From an uncultured Clostridia bacterium (lineage in GTDB: Bacteria > Bacillota > Clostridia > Christensenellales > CAG-917): a DNA stretch of 42,049 bases. The stretch lies in NCBI GenBank assembly GCA_947624885.1, contig CANQMD010000004.1, positions 1 to 42,049 of the forward strand, written 5' to 3'. Below, in pieces: positions 18,043 through 28,200 of the stretch (its first letter is position 1; each line of letters starts with the position of its first letter). Under the pieces are notes generated by a model. That model saw only the letters and a program-made list of their open reading frames with translations, was not told the origin of the DNA and searched no databases. A program made the position numbers and the translations under genes.

Positions 18043-19413
18043 TCACAACAGAATATCGAACTCCCTGTCGCTCACGTCCGCGTGCGTAGCGTTGAACTGC
18101 GACAGGTACGGTTTTATGCAAGCGGTCAGCCACTCGTTCTCGCGGTAGTTTGCGGAGTTCCCTTCTTCCCACGCCTGTTTTATCTGCTCGTATTCGTCCG
18201 TCAGGAAGTTGGCTTGCCTATGGTCCTCCTTGAGGTTAAGCAGCCCCCATGACGAGTTTGTCGCGGCGTGTTTGAAGTTCCAGGTGGTGAAGTTCCAGCC
18301 CATGCCGCAGTAGAGTTCGATCACGCCCTTCCACGCCTGTTCGTCCGTCTGCGAGCCTTCGCCAAAGCGAGCGTCGTCGCCCCACACGTTGAATTCGCCC
18401 ACAAACGTCGGCACGCCCCTATCGGCGATAGCCAGCGTCGCGAGTTTGAGGTTGTAAAACATCGAGTTTGACATGCTGCCTTCGCTCGCCCAGTTGTAGT
18501 GGTGATATTGATATATCACGTTTTCCCAGCCGTACTGTGCGGGATCGGGCAGATTTGCCGCCTCCCAGCACGATTCCATACATACGGCGTGATTCTTGTC
18601 CACACTGCGGATCGCCTTATACAGTTCGTCAAAGTAGTCCCACACGACCTTGTCTGTAGTTTGAGTTCCGTTTGCGTCCTTGATCCCCGGCTCGTTCAGC
18701 AAGTCAAAAAACGCCACGCAGCGCTCGTCCTTATATCTTGCCGCGACCTCCACCCACAGATCCTTTGTTTTTTGCCTGCAAATTTCGCCGATCTCGTCGT
18801 CGCGCCACAGCTGTCCGCCGCTTGGGACGGAGATATCGCCGGAGTGATCGTTGCCGTTTTGCGACCCCACCGCGCCGTGCAGATCCAAAATGATGTACAG
18901 CCCGTACTTTTTGCACATTTCCACCGCCCAATCTATGCGATCGAACGCGTCGTCGCGCAGCGCTAGGTCCTCAAACGGAGTCCGCTTGTATTCGCCCGCC
19001 GTTTCGTCATATTGCACCGCGTCGTAGATGTTCATATACGTGAACGGCAGGCGCACGCAGTTCATACCAAGGCTTTTCACAAACTCGAAGTCCTTTTCCG
19101 TCACCCAGTTGTCCTCGTATGCGGCAATCAGTTTTTCCGCGTCCTCTTTGCCGAAGCGGTTAGCCAATTCGATCAACATATCGATCTGCCCGTACTCTCT
19201 GCCTATGTCCGTCGGCGACAGCCAGCTTTCCTGCACCAGCCAACCGCCCAGGTTGGTCCCCGTCAGGCCGAACGGCTTACCGCTGCCGTCCAGCAGATTT
19301 TCCCCGTCCGTTTTCACAAAGTCGACCCTGGCGCGATCGCAACCCGCAAAGCCGATCGCCACCGCCGCGAAGATCACCGCGACGACAAGCGCAAGCGCAA
19401 CATATTTTCTCAT
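18043..19413 (-). CDS. GH5-family glucanase-like lipoprotein
   Basis: Surface-anchored retaining glycosidase, probably on beta-glucan. The 456 residues start with a lipoprotein signal and lipobox GFAGC (C25). The catalytic domain shows GTNLGGWLVQESWL, the NCVRLPFTYMN strand, DLHGAVGSQNGNDHSG, the acid/base E241 in LLNEPG and the nucleophile E340 in VGEFN. The GTNLGGWLV and DLHGAPGSQNG-type signatures are those of exo-beta-1,3-glucanase-like GH5 enzymes, so beta-1,3-glucan or a related hemicellulose is the likely substrate. The start at 19413 follows GGGAGGAATT; a frame four codons longer begins inside that site. It has its own promoter and is followed by the tmk promoter. Confidence 0.92.
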   Translation of the reverse strand: MRKYVALALVVAVIFAAVAIGFAGCDRARVDFVKTDGENLLDGSGKPFGLTGTNLGGWLVQESWLSPTDIGREYGQIDMLIELANRFGKEDAEKLIAAYEDNWVTEKDFEFVKSLGMNCVRLPFTYMNIYDAVQYDETAGEYKRTPFEDLALRDDAFDRIDWAVEMCKKYGLYIILDLHGAVGSQNGNDHSGDISVPSGGQLWRDDEIGEICRQKTKDLWVEVAARYKDERCVAFFDLLNEPGIKDANGTQTTDKVVWDYFDELYKAIRSVDKNHAVCMESCWEAANLPDPAQYGWENVIYQYHHYNWASEGSMSNSMFYNLKLATLAIADRGVPTFVGEFNVWGDDARFGEGSQTDEQAWKGVIELYCGMGWNFTTWNFKHAATNSSWGLLNLKEDHRQANFLTDEYEQIKQAWEEGNSANYRENEWLTACIKPYLSQFNATHADVSDREFDILL

Positions 19414-19462
19414 AATTCCTCCCAAAAGGGCGACTTGCCCCTCGATTTGACCTTATGCAGAC

Positions 19463-19491
19463 ATTATAACAGCAAAAACGCCTATGTTCAA
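19463..19491 (-). promoter_or_regulatory. Strong promoter of the GH5 lipoprotein gene
   Basis: On the minus strand TTGAAC (19491-19486), exactly 17 bases, perfect TATAAT (19468-19463). One of the best sigma-A matches in the window. Confidence 0.85.
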
Positions 19492-19502
19492 GCAGGTTTT
19501 TC

Positions 19503-19548
19503 TTGACGAAACGCGATCATTTGTATTAAACTTGTCTATTATAGACAA
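19503..19548 (+). promoter_or_regulatory. Candidate leuS promoter with a 17-bp palindromic operator
   Basis: TTGACG (19503-19508) and TATTAA (19524-19529, spacer 15) are a mediocre promoter. Immediately after it TTGTCTATTATAGACAA (19532-19548) is a perfect palindrome of seven-base arms about a TTA centre, at the expected transcription start. It could be a repressor operator or a 5' hairpin in the leuS message. No T-box leader fits in the 100 bases before leuS. Confidence 0.5.
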
Positions 19549-19598
19549 AGCCGCCATCAAAAATATGATCGGCAAGCAAAAAACGGTGGACGCAAACT

Positions 19599-22019
19599 AT
19601 GGATTTCAAGCAGATCGAAGCAAAGTGGCAACTCAAGTGGGAGCAGACGGGACTTTACAAGTTCGACCGCAGCAAGGTTGACAAAAAGTATTATTGCCTT
19701 GAGATGTTCTCCTATCCGTCCGGGGCAAAGTTGCACGCGGGGCATTGGTACAATTACGGTCCCGCGGACACATTCGCGCGATTCAAGCGCATGCAGGGCT
19801 ACGAGGTGTTCCAGCCCATGGGCTTTGACGCGTTCGGACTTCCCGCGGAAAACTACGCGATCAAGACGGGCATACATCCTGAGGACAGCACCCTCAAAAA
19901 CATCGCCACCATGGAGCGCCAACTCAAGCGGATCGGCGCGACCTACGATTGGGATTATGAGATCAAGACCTGCCTTCCCGACTATTACAAGTGGACGCAG
20001 TGGATGTTCCTGCAGCTTTACAAGCACGGCTTGGCGTATCAAAAGGAAGCGCCCGTCAATTGGTGTCCCTCCTGCAACACTGTTCTTGCCAACGAGCAAG
20101 CGCAGGGCGGGGTATGCGACAGATGCGGCTCGCAGGTCACGCACAAAAATCTCAAGCAGTGGTTTTTCAAGATCACGGAGTATGCCGACGAGTTGCTCGA
20201 CGGGCTGGACGGTTTGGATTGGCCCGAAAAGACAAAGTTGATGCAAAAAAATTGGATCGGGCGCAGTTACGGCGGCGAGATCGTCTTCGACGTGAAGGGC
20301 TCCGATCAAAAGATAAAGGTATTCACCACCCGCGCGGACACGGCGTTTGGCGTGACCTACGTCGTCCTCGCGCCGGAAAGCCCGCTTGTAGACGAACTCA
20401 CCACGCCCGAACAGGCGGCGGCGGTCGGCGCCTATCGCGAAAAGGCGGCGCAAGCCACCGAGATAGACCGCATGAGTTCCACGCGTGAAAAGACGGGCGT
20501 GTTCACGGGCAGTTTCGCGATCAATCCCGTCAACGGCAAGGAAGTCCCCGTGCTTGTTGCGGACTATGTCATTGCGGGCTACGGCACGGGCGCGGTCATG
20601 GGCGTTGCGGCGCACGACGAGCGCGACTACGTGTTTGCGGGCAAGCTGGGGCTGCCCATACAGCGAGTGATCGCGTCCGCGGACGTCAAGGACGCACCTC
20701 TGCCGTTCACGGAGTACGGCACGCTTGTCAACAGCGGCGAGTTTGACGGTCTAACCTCCGAGGAGGCAAAACTCGCCATTCTCAAAAAGTTGCAAAGTCA
20801 GGGCAAGGGCGGGCTGAAAACCAACTACAGATTGCGCGATTGGCTTGTCAGTCGGCAAAGGTATTGGGGCGCGCCCATTCCGGTGATACATTGCGAGCAT
20901 TGCGGGGCTGTCCCCGTTCCGGAGGAGGATCTGCCCGTACTGCTCCCCAAAAACGTCAATTTCACGCCCGACGGTGAGTCCCCGCTCAAGCGTTGCGACG
21001 AGTTTATGCACACGGTATGTCCCGTCTGCGGCAGACCCGCGCTGAGGGACGCGGACACTCTTGACACGTTCGTATGTTCCAGCTGGTATTTCCTCCGTTA
21101 TCCTGACAGCAAAAATTCATCCGCGCCCTTCGACAGCGAGTGGATCAACAAGATGCTTCCCGTCGACAAGTACGTCGGCGGCGCGGAGCACGCTTGCATG
21201 CATCTTTTGTACGCGCGATTCTTCACCAAAGTGCTCAGGGATCTCGGCTATCTCAACTTTGACGAGCCGTTCTTGTCGCTTGTGCACCAGGGCACGATTC
21301 TCGGTCCGGACGGCAACAAGATGAGCAAAAGCAAGGGCAACGTAGTATCTCCCGACGACAACATCGCAAAGTACGGAGCCGACGCATTCAGGCTTTATCT
21401 GATGTTTGGCTTCAACTATGTCGAAGGCGGCCCGTGGAACGACAGCGGCCTCGAGGCGATCTCGCGGTTTATCGACCGCGTGGAGAGGCTTGTCAAAAAG
21501 TGCTATGAAAACTTTTCCTCCGCGCCTTTCGGCAAGGCGGAAAAGGATCTGGATCGCGTGCGCAACCTCACCATCAAAAACGTGTCGGCGGATCTTGAGC
21601 ACTTCTCGTTCAACACTGCCGTCGCAAGACTGATGGAGTTTGTCAACGCCATCTACGCTTACGACTCCTCCTCCCCTCAAAAGAACGTCATGTTCAAGGA
21701 TTGCGTGCGCGACCTCGTGTTGTTGCTTGCGCCCTTCGCCCCTCATTGCGCGGAGGAACTTTGGGAGATGCTTGGGCAAAAATATTCCGTTTTCGATCAA
21801 CCCTATCCCATTTGCAACGAAAAGGCGATCGCGCTTGACGAGATCGAACTTGCCGTGCAGATCAACAGCAAATTGAGGGCAAAGATCGTCGTTCCCGCCG
21901 ACGCGGACGACGCAAGCATAGAGGCGGCGGCAACGCAAGCGGTGAGCGAGCAGCTTGCGGGCAAACCCGTCAAAAAGGTGATCGTCGTCAAAGGCAGACT
22001 TGTCAACATCATCGCGTGA
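19599..22019 (+). CDS. leuS: Leucyl-tRNA synthetase
   Basis: Charges tRNA-Leu. It has 806 residues, the bacterial length. The class I signature HAGH is at 46-49 and KMSKS at 574-578. A zinc-binding insert CPSC...CDRC (C156, C159, C173, C176) follows, then the CP1 editing domain, which removes misactivated norvaline or isoleucine. The C-terminal anticodon-binding and LeuRS-specific domains are complete (ending [14 protein letters not shown]). The start ATG at 19599 has only a modest ribosome site (GGTGG). serS follows 102 bases downstream on the same strand. Confidence 0.99.
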   Translation: MDFKQIEAKWQLKWEQTGLYKFDRSKVDKKYYCLEMFSYPSGAKLHAGHWYNYGPADTFARFKRMQGYEVFQPMGFDAFGLPAENYAIKTGIHPEDSTLKNIATMERQLKRIGATYDWDYEIKTCLPDYYKWTQWMFLQLYKHGLAYQKEAPVNWCPSCNTVLANEQAQGGVCDRCGSQVTHKNLKQWFFKITEYADELLDGLDGLDWPEKTKLMQKNWIGRSYGGEIVFDVKGSDQKIKVFTTRADTAFGVTYVVLAPESPLVDELTTPEQAAAVGAYREKAAQATEIDRMSSTREKTGVFTGSFAINPVNGKEVPVLVADYVIAGYGTGAVMGVAAHDERDYVFAGKLGLPIQRVIASADVKDAPLPFTEYGTLVNSGEFDGLTSEEAKLAILKKLQSQGKGGLKTNYRLRDWLVSRQRYWGAPIPVIHCEHCGAVPVPEEDLPVLLPKNVNFTPDGESPLKRCDEFMHTVCPVCGRPALRDADTLDTFVCSSWYFLRYPDSKNSSAPFDSEWINKMLPVDKYVGGAEHACMHLLYARFFTKVLRDLGYLNFDEPFLSLVHQGTILGPDGNKMSKSKGNVVSPDDNIAKYGADAFRLYLMFGFNYVEGGPWNDSGLEAISRFIDRVERLVKKCYENFSSAPFGKAEKDLDRVRNLTIKNVSADLEHFSFNTAVARLMEFVNAIYAYDSSSPQKNVMFKDCVRDLVLLLAPFAPHCAEELWEMLGQKYSVFDQPYPICNEKAIALDEIELAVQINSKLRAKIVVPADADDASIEAAATQAVSEQLAGKPVKKVIVVKGRLVNIIA

Positions 22020-22040
22020 GAACATGCGGATGTGACAAAA

Positions 22041-22062
22041 CGCGAGGTTTATCCCTGCAAAA
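22041..22062 (+). repeat. Post-stop motif of the GGTTTAn(3)CCTCAAAA type, copy 2
   Basis: CGCGAGGTTTATCCCTGCAAAA-like 22-mer, preceded by GACAAAA, 21 bases after the leuS stop. It aligns to the copies after gyrA and asnA. Confidence 0.4.
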
Positions 22063-22121
22063 CGCACTCATAAAGTGTCAAATCGCAAAATTTTTTATAC
22101 GCGCTATGCGCAGGAGAGCAT

Positions 22122-23405
22122 ATGTTGGATCTAGCAAAAATCAGGAGCAATCCGCAAGCCGTTGTTGACGCGCTTGCCAAAAAAGGTTACAAAGCGGACT
22201 TCACTCAGATCATCGAGTGGGACGATCAACGCAAAGCCGCCATCACCGAGGTGGAAAGGCTCAAGGCGCAAAAAAACAAGGTATCCGCTCAAATTCCCGC
22301 TCTCAAAAAGGCGGGTCAGCCGGTGCAGCCCATCTTTGACGAGATGCGCAAACTCGGCGACGAGATCGCGGAGGGCGACAAAAAGGCGGCGGATCTTTCC
22401 GCCAACATCTACAACGCGCTTGCCTCAATGCCCAACATTCCCGACGACGATCTTCTTCCCGGCGAAAAGGAAAACAATCAGGTGATCAGGATCTTCGGCG
22501 AGCAGCCCAAGTTTGATTTCCCGCTCAAAAATCACGTGGACATCTGCACGGATCTGGGGCTTATCGACTACGAGCGCGGCGTGAAACTCAGCGGCAACGG
22601 ATTTTGGATATATCGCGGAATGGGCGCGAGGCTTGAGTGGGCGCTGCTCAACTATTTCATCGACGAGCATCTTGCTGACGGCTACGAGTTCATTTTGCCG
22701 CCCTACCAGCTTGGCTACAATTGCGGATTTGGAGCGGGGCAATTCCCCAAGTTCAGCGACGAGGTGTATTGGCTTGACGTCGACGAGGACAAAAAGCGCA
22801 ATCGCTTCATGCTTCCCACGGCGGAAACTGCGCTCGTCAACATGTACGCGGGCGAGATCATCGACGAAAGCAAGTTGCCCATGAAGTTCTTTGCGTATTC
22901 GCCGTGTTTCCGCAAGGAGGCGGGCAGCGCGAGGACGGAGGAGCGGGGCATGATCCGCGGCCACCAGTTCAACAAGATCGAAATGGTGCAGTACGCTCAT
23001 CCCGACCACAGCGCGGAGGCGTTTGAGGAGTTGGTCAACAAGGCGGCGAGGCTTGTTGAAAAGTTAGGATTGCACTTCCGCGTCAGCAAACTTGCGGCGG
23101 GCGACTGTTCCGCGTCCATGGCGAGGACCTACGACATCGAGTTGTGGATCCCGTCCATGGGGATCTACAAAGAGTGCTCCTCGGTGTCCAACGCCAACGA
23201 CTATCAAGCGCGGCGCAACAACACGCGCTATCGCGATTCCAAGACGGGTCGTCCGGCGTATGTGCACACTCTGAACGGCAGCGGGCTTGCCACGTCCAGG
23301 CTCATTCCCGCCATAGTGGAGCAGTATCAAAATGCGGACGGCAGCGTGACGATCCCCGAAGCGCTCAGGAAGTATCTCGGCGGGATAGACAAGATCACAA
23401 AGTGA
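22122..23405 (+). CDS. serS: Seryl-tRNA synthetase
   Basis: Class II synthetase that charges tRNA-Ser and selenocysteine tRNA. It has 427 residues. The N-terminal two-helix coiled-coil arm (about 25-105, rich in K/A/E) that grips the long variable arm of tRNA-Ser is present. Motif 2 reads FRKEAGSARTEERG from about residue 263, where most bacteria have FR-[SA]-EAG-SAGRDT, and motif 3 reads GSGLATSR from about 387. These are mild departures that keep the catalytic arginines. GGAG lies before the ATG. A hairpin separates it from the peptidase gene. Confidence 0.98.
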   Translation: MLDLAKIRSNPQAVVDALAKKGYKADFTQIIEWDDQRKAAITEVERLKAQKNKVSAQIPALKKAGQPVQPIFDEMRKLGDEIAEGDKKAADLSANIYNALASMPNIPDDDLLPGEKENNQVIRIFGEQPKFDFPLKNHVDICTDLGLIDYERGVKLSGNGFWIYRGMGARLEWALLNYFIDEHLADGYEFILPPYQLGYNCGFGAGQFPKFSDEVYWLDVDEDKKRNRFMLPTAETALVNMYAGEIIDESKLPMKFFAYSPCFRKEAGSARTEERGMIRGHQFNKIEMVQYAHPDHSAEAFEELVNKAARLVEKLGLHFRVSKLAAGDCSASMARTYDIELWIPSMGIYKECSSVSNANDYQARRNNTRYRDSKTGRPAYVHTLNGSGLATSRLIPAIVEQYQNADGSVTIPEALRKYLGGIDKITK

Positions 23406-23412
23406 ACGTTTT

Positions 23413-23448
23413 TGCGGAGCGGAAGTTGTTTTCGCCCCGCATATTTTT
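23413..23448 (+). terminator. Terminator-like hairpin between serS and the M28 peptidase
   Basis: TGCGG (23413-23417) pairs with CCGCA (23437-23441), with a GAA/TTC inner pair, followed by TATTTTT. Confidence 0.5.
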
Positions 23449-23467
23449 ACTCTGAAAGGGGGAGCAT

Positions 23468-24775
23468 ATGCAAGATCAACTCAAAAAGTATTCCGACGAG
23501 GCATACGAAATGGTGCAATTCGCCGCAAACGACATCGGCCAACGCCTGCCGGGCTGCGACGGTGAAAAAAAGTTTCACGAACATCTTTCGCAAAAGTTTC
23601 GGGAGATCGGCTTGGAGCCGAAGACGGAAAAGTTCATTTTCGCGCCGCGCAGTTCCATCGGCGGCTTGCCGTACGCGGGCTGGGGAGGCATAATGCTTGC
23701 CGCTCTGCTTGTGCTCGGCACATTGGGCGGCAGGCTCAACGCGCAGGTCGGGGCTGCGCTGCACTTTTTCGCCGCGCTTTACGGCATAGTGCTGTGGGTC
23801 TGGGTCATTCTCAGCGTATTCAAGTACAAAACTTGGTTTGATTGGTGTTTCAAGCAGGAGGTTTCCCACAACACCTACGCGCAACTCACGCCCGCCGACG
23901 GACGCTACGATTACACCGTCTATCTTTCGGGGCACACCGACACCAGCTGGACGCTCAAGCACTCCGCGGCAAAGGGCTCGCCCGCGTTCATCTACATCAA
24001 AATTGGCATAGGCGCGGTTTCTGTAGGCTTGACCACGGCGCTCGCGCTCGTCTGCATGGTATGTTCAATGGGGCTCGCGTTCGCGACCTCGGCGGAACAA
24101 CTCCTGTCGTTCGGCAGGGCGACGGACGTGTTGTTTTACGTCGTGACGTTCTGCTCTCCCGCGCTCGCCGTCGGCGCGTACATGCTCACGCTTTACAACG
24201 AGAAAAACCCGCGCGTCGCATCTCCGGGCGCAATGGACAACGCCACAGGCGTAGCGATCGCCTATGAAACGATAAAGTTTTTCAAAGACAATCCCGATCT
24301 CGCCCCCGCGCATTGCCGCATTATCGCGATGGGTTGCGGAGCGGAGGAGGCGGGGCTGAGGGGCTCCATCAACTTTGTACGCGCGCACAAGGACGACGGC
24401 ATGTTGCAAAACGCCTATCACATCAACATCGACTCCATCGCGGACAAGGACCACTTCGAGGTCATACACGGCGACGCGTGGCTGTGCCCGCACTTTGACA
24501 AGGACATGACCGCCATGGCGTTCGAGGCGATGAAGGAAGCGGGCATACAAAAGCCCGGCGACATCGCCAATCCTGTCGGCGGATGCGACTCCACGCCTTT
24601 CCAAAAGGCGGGCGTAAAATCAATCACCGTCGCGGCGCAGGACCCCGCCATGACCTATTATTATCACACCCTTTACGACGTTCCCGAACGCTTTGAAAAG
24701 AGCGTAGTCGCCAAGGGGCTGGAGGTCGTCGTACGCCTTGTTCAAAAGATAGGCGAATCGCGCGAGAATATCTGA
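23468..24775 (+). CDS. Membrane-embedded M28-family zinc aminopeptidase
   Basis: Two-zinc exopeptidase. It has 435 residues. The full ligand set of the M28 fold is present: H156 (GHTDT), D257 (GAMDNATG), the E293-E294 pair (GAEEAGLRGS), D322 (NIDSIA) and H400 (YYHTLYDVPE). About four hydrophobic segments interrupt the N-terminal half (roughly 70-88, 97-118, 177-205 and 220-242), two before the first zinc ligand and two between the first and second. There is no cleavable signal peptide. The start is fixed by AAAGGGGGAG before the ATG at 23468. The catalytic face may be cytosolic or external depending on topology. Substrate unknown; a role in peptide recycling is the default guess. Confidence 0.88.
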   Translation: MQDQLKKYSDEAYEMVQFAANDIGQRLPGCDGEKKFHEHLSQKFREIGLEPKTEKFIFAPRSSIGGLPYAGWGGIMLAALLVLGTLGGRLNAQVGAALHFFAALYGIVLWVWVILSVFKYKTWFDWCFKQEVSHNTYAQLTPADGRYDYTVYLSGHTDTSWTLKHSAAKGSPAFIYIKIGIGAVSVGLTTALALVCMVCSMGLAFATSAEQLLSFGRATDVLFYVVTFCSPALAVGAYMLTLYNEKNPRVASPGAMDNATGVAIAYETIKFFKDNPDLAPAHCRIIAMGCGAEEAGLRGSINFVRAHKDDGMLQNAYHINIDSIADKDHFEVIHGDAWLCPHFDKDMTAMAFEAMKEAGIQKPGDIANPVGGCDSTPFQKAGVKSITVAAQDPAMTYYYHTLYDVPERFEKSVVAKGLEVVVRLVQKIGESRENI

Positions 24776-24779
24776 AACA

Positions 24780-24847
24780 TGGGTTTATCTTTGCAATTTC
24801 TGCATTTAAACTCGTGATTTTGCAAAAAACAAACCCAAAAACAGCGA
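24780..24847. repeat. Two-tier inverted repeat after the M28 peptidase
   Basis: GGGTTT (24781-24786) pairs with AAACCC (24841-24846), and TTTGCAA (24790-24796) with TTGCAAA (24830-24836). It could fold in the 3' end of the message. Its left half GGGTTTATC also resembles the post-stop motif seen after gyrA, leuS and asnA. Confidence 0.5.
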
Positions 24848-24915
24848 CATCTCACCCGTCGTCGTTTCAAACCTAATCATTCACAACGGGCGATCGCGCC
24901 CGACCCGCATTTTTC

Positions 24916-24946
24916 AAAACGCAGCCTTATCTCGGCTGCGTTTTTA
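24916..24946 (+). terminator. Strong terminator after the leuS-serS-M28 block
   Basis: AAAACGCAGCC (24916-24926) and GGCTGCGTTTT (24934-24944), a perfect 11-base stem with a seven-base loop and trailing T. Confidence 0.92.
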
Positions 24947-24964
24947 TATGTTCGCTCAACTTGA

Positions 24965-24993
24965 AAATAGTGCGTTTTTCTTTGTCACTATTT
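24965..24993. repeat. Perfect 8-bp inverted repeat
   Basis: AAATAGTG (24965-24972) and CACTATTT (24986-24993) with a 13-base loop. Apart from this and the promoter at 25164, bases 24,947-25,283 show only a T-box-like 13-mer (see findings). Confidence 0.45.
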
Positions 24994-25163
24994 GAAAACG
25001 CATGCGCTTATTTTCCGCAAGGTCTTTGCCCTACGAGCGCCTCGCCCGTCGCCTTTTCCGCGTTCTCTTTGCGGAGCGGACTTTTCGCGTTTTGTCCCGT
25101 TTGGATTTGAAGGCTTTCGTTCATTAAAACCCGTTTAATGCGGAGATTGTCAAAAGTTGGCTA

Positions 25164-25192
25164 TTGACAGCGCCTTCAATTGGATATAAGAT
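25164..25192 (+). promoter_or_regulatory. Promoter of the 1,561-residue lipoprotein gene
   Basis: Perfect TTGACA (25164-25169), then TATAAG at spacer 15 (25185-25190) or TAAGAT at spacer 17 (25187-25192). A leader of about 85 bases follows. Confidence 0.6.
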
Positions 25193-25283
25193 AAAGTATA
25201 CAAATTATAATATTTGCATTATTATATTTGTAGGGTGGAACCGCCTCGTTCAGCAATCGTCGCGGCGGCTCCAAGGGAAAATT

Positions 25284-28200
25284 ATGACAAAAAAGAGATT
25301 CGGACTTATAGGCATTTTGCTGTTGACCGTTCTGCTCATTGCGCTTCTCGCCGCATGCGATCCGACTCCCGCCACAAACATAAAGGATGGCAACACAATT
25401 TATTTTGTTTCCAACGGAGGCTCGCGAGTGGAATCCATCACCGCGCGAGCGGGCGCTCCCATCACGCCTCCCGCAGATCCGACAAGGGAGGGCTATTATT
25501 TTGTCGGATGGTTTTTATCCCGACAGGCGGCGGACAGTTTGTCCACCAAGCCTGAAACGCTTCCCACCGTCATGCCCGCCAAAAGCGTCACCTATTACGC
25601 CGGCTGGACGGCGGACGGAGCGCAAGTCATTCTCGATCCCAAGGGCGGAGAACTTCAAACCACGCGTTTTTCGGCGGCGATTGGCGCGCGACTGCTCGAT
25701 CTGCTTCGCGCGTATATCCCCACAGTTGAGCAAGGCGTGGAGTTTTTGGGCTGGGCAAAGGACGGCGAACTTATTGACGATAGCGTCACGCTCGGCATAG
25801 AGGGCGCGTCGCTTGAGGCAAGATACGCCGCATATTTCACCGTGAACGTCATCAAAGAGGGGCTTGACGGCTCCGACCTTCTCGACGAGGAGGAGAGTAT
25901 CAATGAGAAAGTCCCCGTCGGGACTGTCCGCACTTATGTTTACAAAACCTACGACGGCTATTCCCGCGCCAGCGATCTTCAGCACACCTCCTGCACGCTC
26001 ACTGTCGGGATGCACCCCGCGGACAACGTTGTGACCGTGCGTTACAACCGACTTCGCGTCACCGTCAACTATCTCAAGGGCGACCCCTCGGCGCAGGGCG
26101 AGGAGCAAAGTTTTTCCATACGCTTCGGCGAGGCGCTCACCCTCATACACAATCCTTTCACCTATGACGACAAACACCGTTTTGCGGGCTGGCGCGTCGG
26201 CTCTGAAATTTTTGAGGAAGGCAGGGCGCTTGAGGAGAAGGATCTGAAAGTCACCGACGGCGAAAGGATAGACATCACCGCCGTTTGGGACGAAAAGTTT
26301 GAGGACATCGGCGGAGGAGTCGACATCGTCTGGCTGCTCGGCTCCACGGGCAGGGACGTACAGCTTTTGCGAGAAAATCTCCCCGTCATGAGCGGCACGA
26401 CCAGCGCTTCCGGGACGTTCACCGTCAAAAGCGCGACGGGGGCGGAACTTCGCGGCAAACTTTTGAGGGACGACGGCGTATTCACGTGGGATCTCGGTTT
26501 CGGAGCGCACGTAGATCGCTACATCGTCAACGCGGACGGCGTTGGCGCGGGCGACAAAAACGACTATGCCGTCCTCAACGATCCGCAATCCGCCGAGTTG
26601 CACATTGCGGGCGAAGTCCTCAAGGGCAGATATCATTTCAGCAACGCGGACGGCGCGTATCTCTTCCAAACTTTTGACGAACAGCCACGGCTCGTCTGGT
26701 TTTCCATGATCACGGTCGGCGGCAGGCAATATTTTGTTGTGCGTGAAAATTTGCGCCAAACCTACGATCACATTCTTGACGGCACGCAGTACGAGATCGA
26801 ATTGCTCGCAAACGGCGTTGCCGATCTATATCGCTGCGAGGGCGAGCCTTCGTGGCTTTTCCGCAGGCTTGTTGCGGTAGGCAGTTGGACCTCGTCGGGC
26901 GGCGGATATAGGCTGTCGATTTCGGGCACGGAGTTTGACGGCAAGCTGTTCAAGCCCCAGCCCTACGGCAGGACGCTCACGGAGTACAAATCGCGCTACG
27001 CCGGCACTTTTGCCGTGGACGGCGGCGGGCAGTTGGTTTTGGACGGATTCAGCGGCGCAAGCTACACGGACGGCGACGGAGTCACAGAGGACGGCGAATT
27101 TTATGTTGTTGACGGCGACGCGGTGTTTTTCGACAGGGAGCGCTCGCAGCACTTCTCGCTTGACGGACAAACCGCGACGATCAAAGGATCTCCGGAGGTC
27201 TACAGCGCCTACATGGGCAAGGACGAAACGGAGAGCATAGTTGTCAACGGGCACGGCAAGTTGCGCTATGTGGACAAGCACGGCAGGGTCTACTATGCGG
27301 ATTACACCCATTCCGCGTTTGACGGCGACGCTCAGGTGCTCAAATTTGCGCTTGACAGTGGCAAATTCAACTATCTTGTCAAAGACGGAGTCGCCACGCT
27401 CACGGGCGACGAAGTCGGCGTATACGTCGGCGGCGGGGCAAAACTTTACATCGACGGCATGGGCGGCGCGATCTACGAGCAGGGCGCGCAGCGGCAAACC
27501 TGCACCTATCAAAAGCGCAACGAAGCGCCCTATGACTATGTGCTGTCGGGCGCGGTCGGTTTCCGCTTTATGCTCGATCTCGAGGGCGGCACATTCAAGC
27601 GGCACGACGATGAAAATTCGGGCACATTCACGGACAAATTCGACGCGACCGTCACGCTCTTCCTCGACGGTTACGGAGCCGCGGAACTTCGCGAGGGCGA
27701 CGAGGTCAAAGTCTATTCCGTCGTTTCCGCAAGCGGGGCGGATCTGATCCTGCAATCCTCCGACTATGGCGACGCAAACATTCGCATTTTGGAGGGGAGC
27801 GCGTTCGTCAGATATTCGCTCGATCGCGTCAAACACATCAATCGCTACGATCCTTCCGTTTTCGACGAGGAGGGCAACAATCTTGAGGAAGACGTATTCC
27901 TCACCATGGACGGCTTTGACGGAGTGACTCTCACCGCCTCCGACGGAGTCAAAACGGGCGTTCTCAACACCGACGACGGCACGGGCGAATATCTCGCCAC
28001 GCTTGACGGCGAGGAGTTCCGTTTCAAAGTATTCGCCTATCCTCTCGCCTCCACGGACAGCAAGTATGCTTTCGCGCAATACAGCGAGAGGAATGATCTG
28101 ACCTTCACCCGTCCCGCGGGCGAAGCGGGCGACGAAGGCGAGTTCGCGGAGGATTCTCTACGTCTTGACGGTTTCGGCACGTTGACCTACGCCGTCTGGG

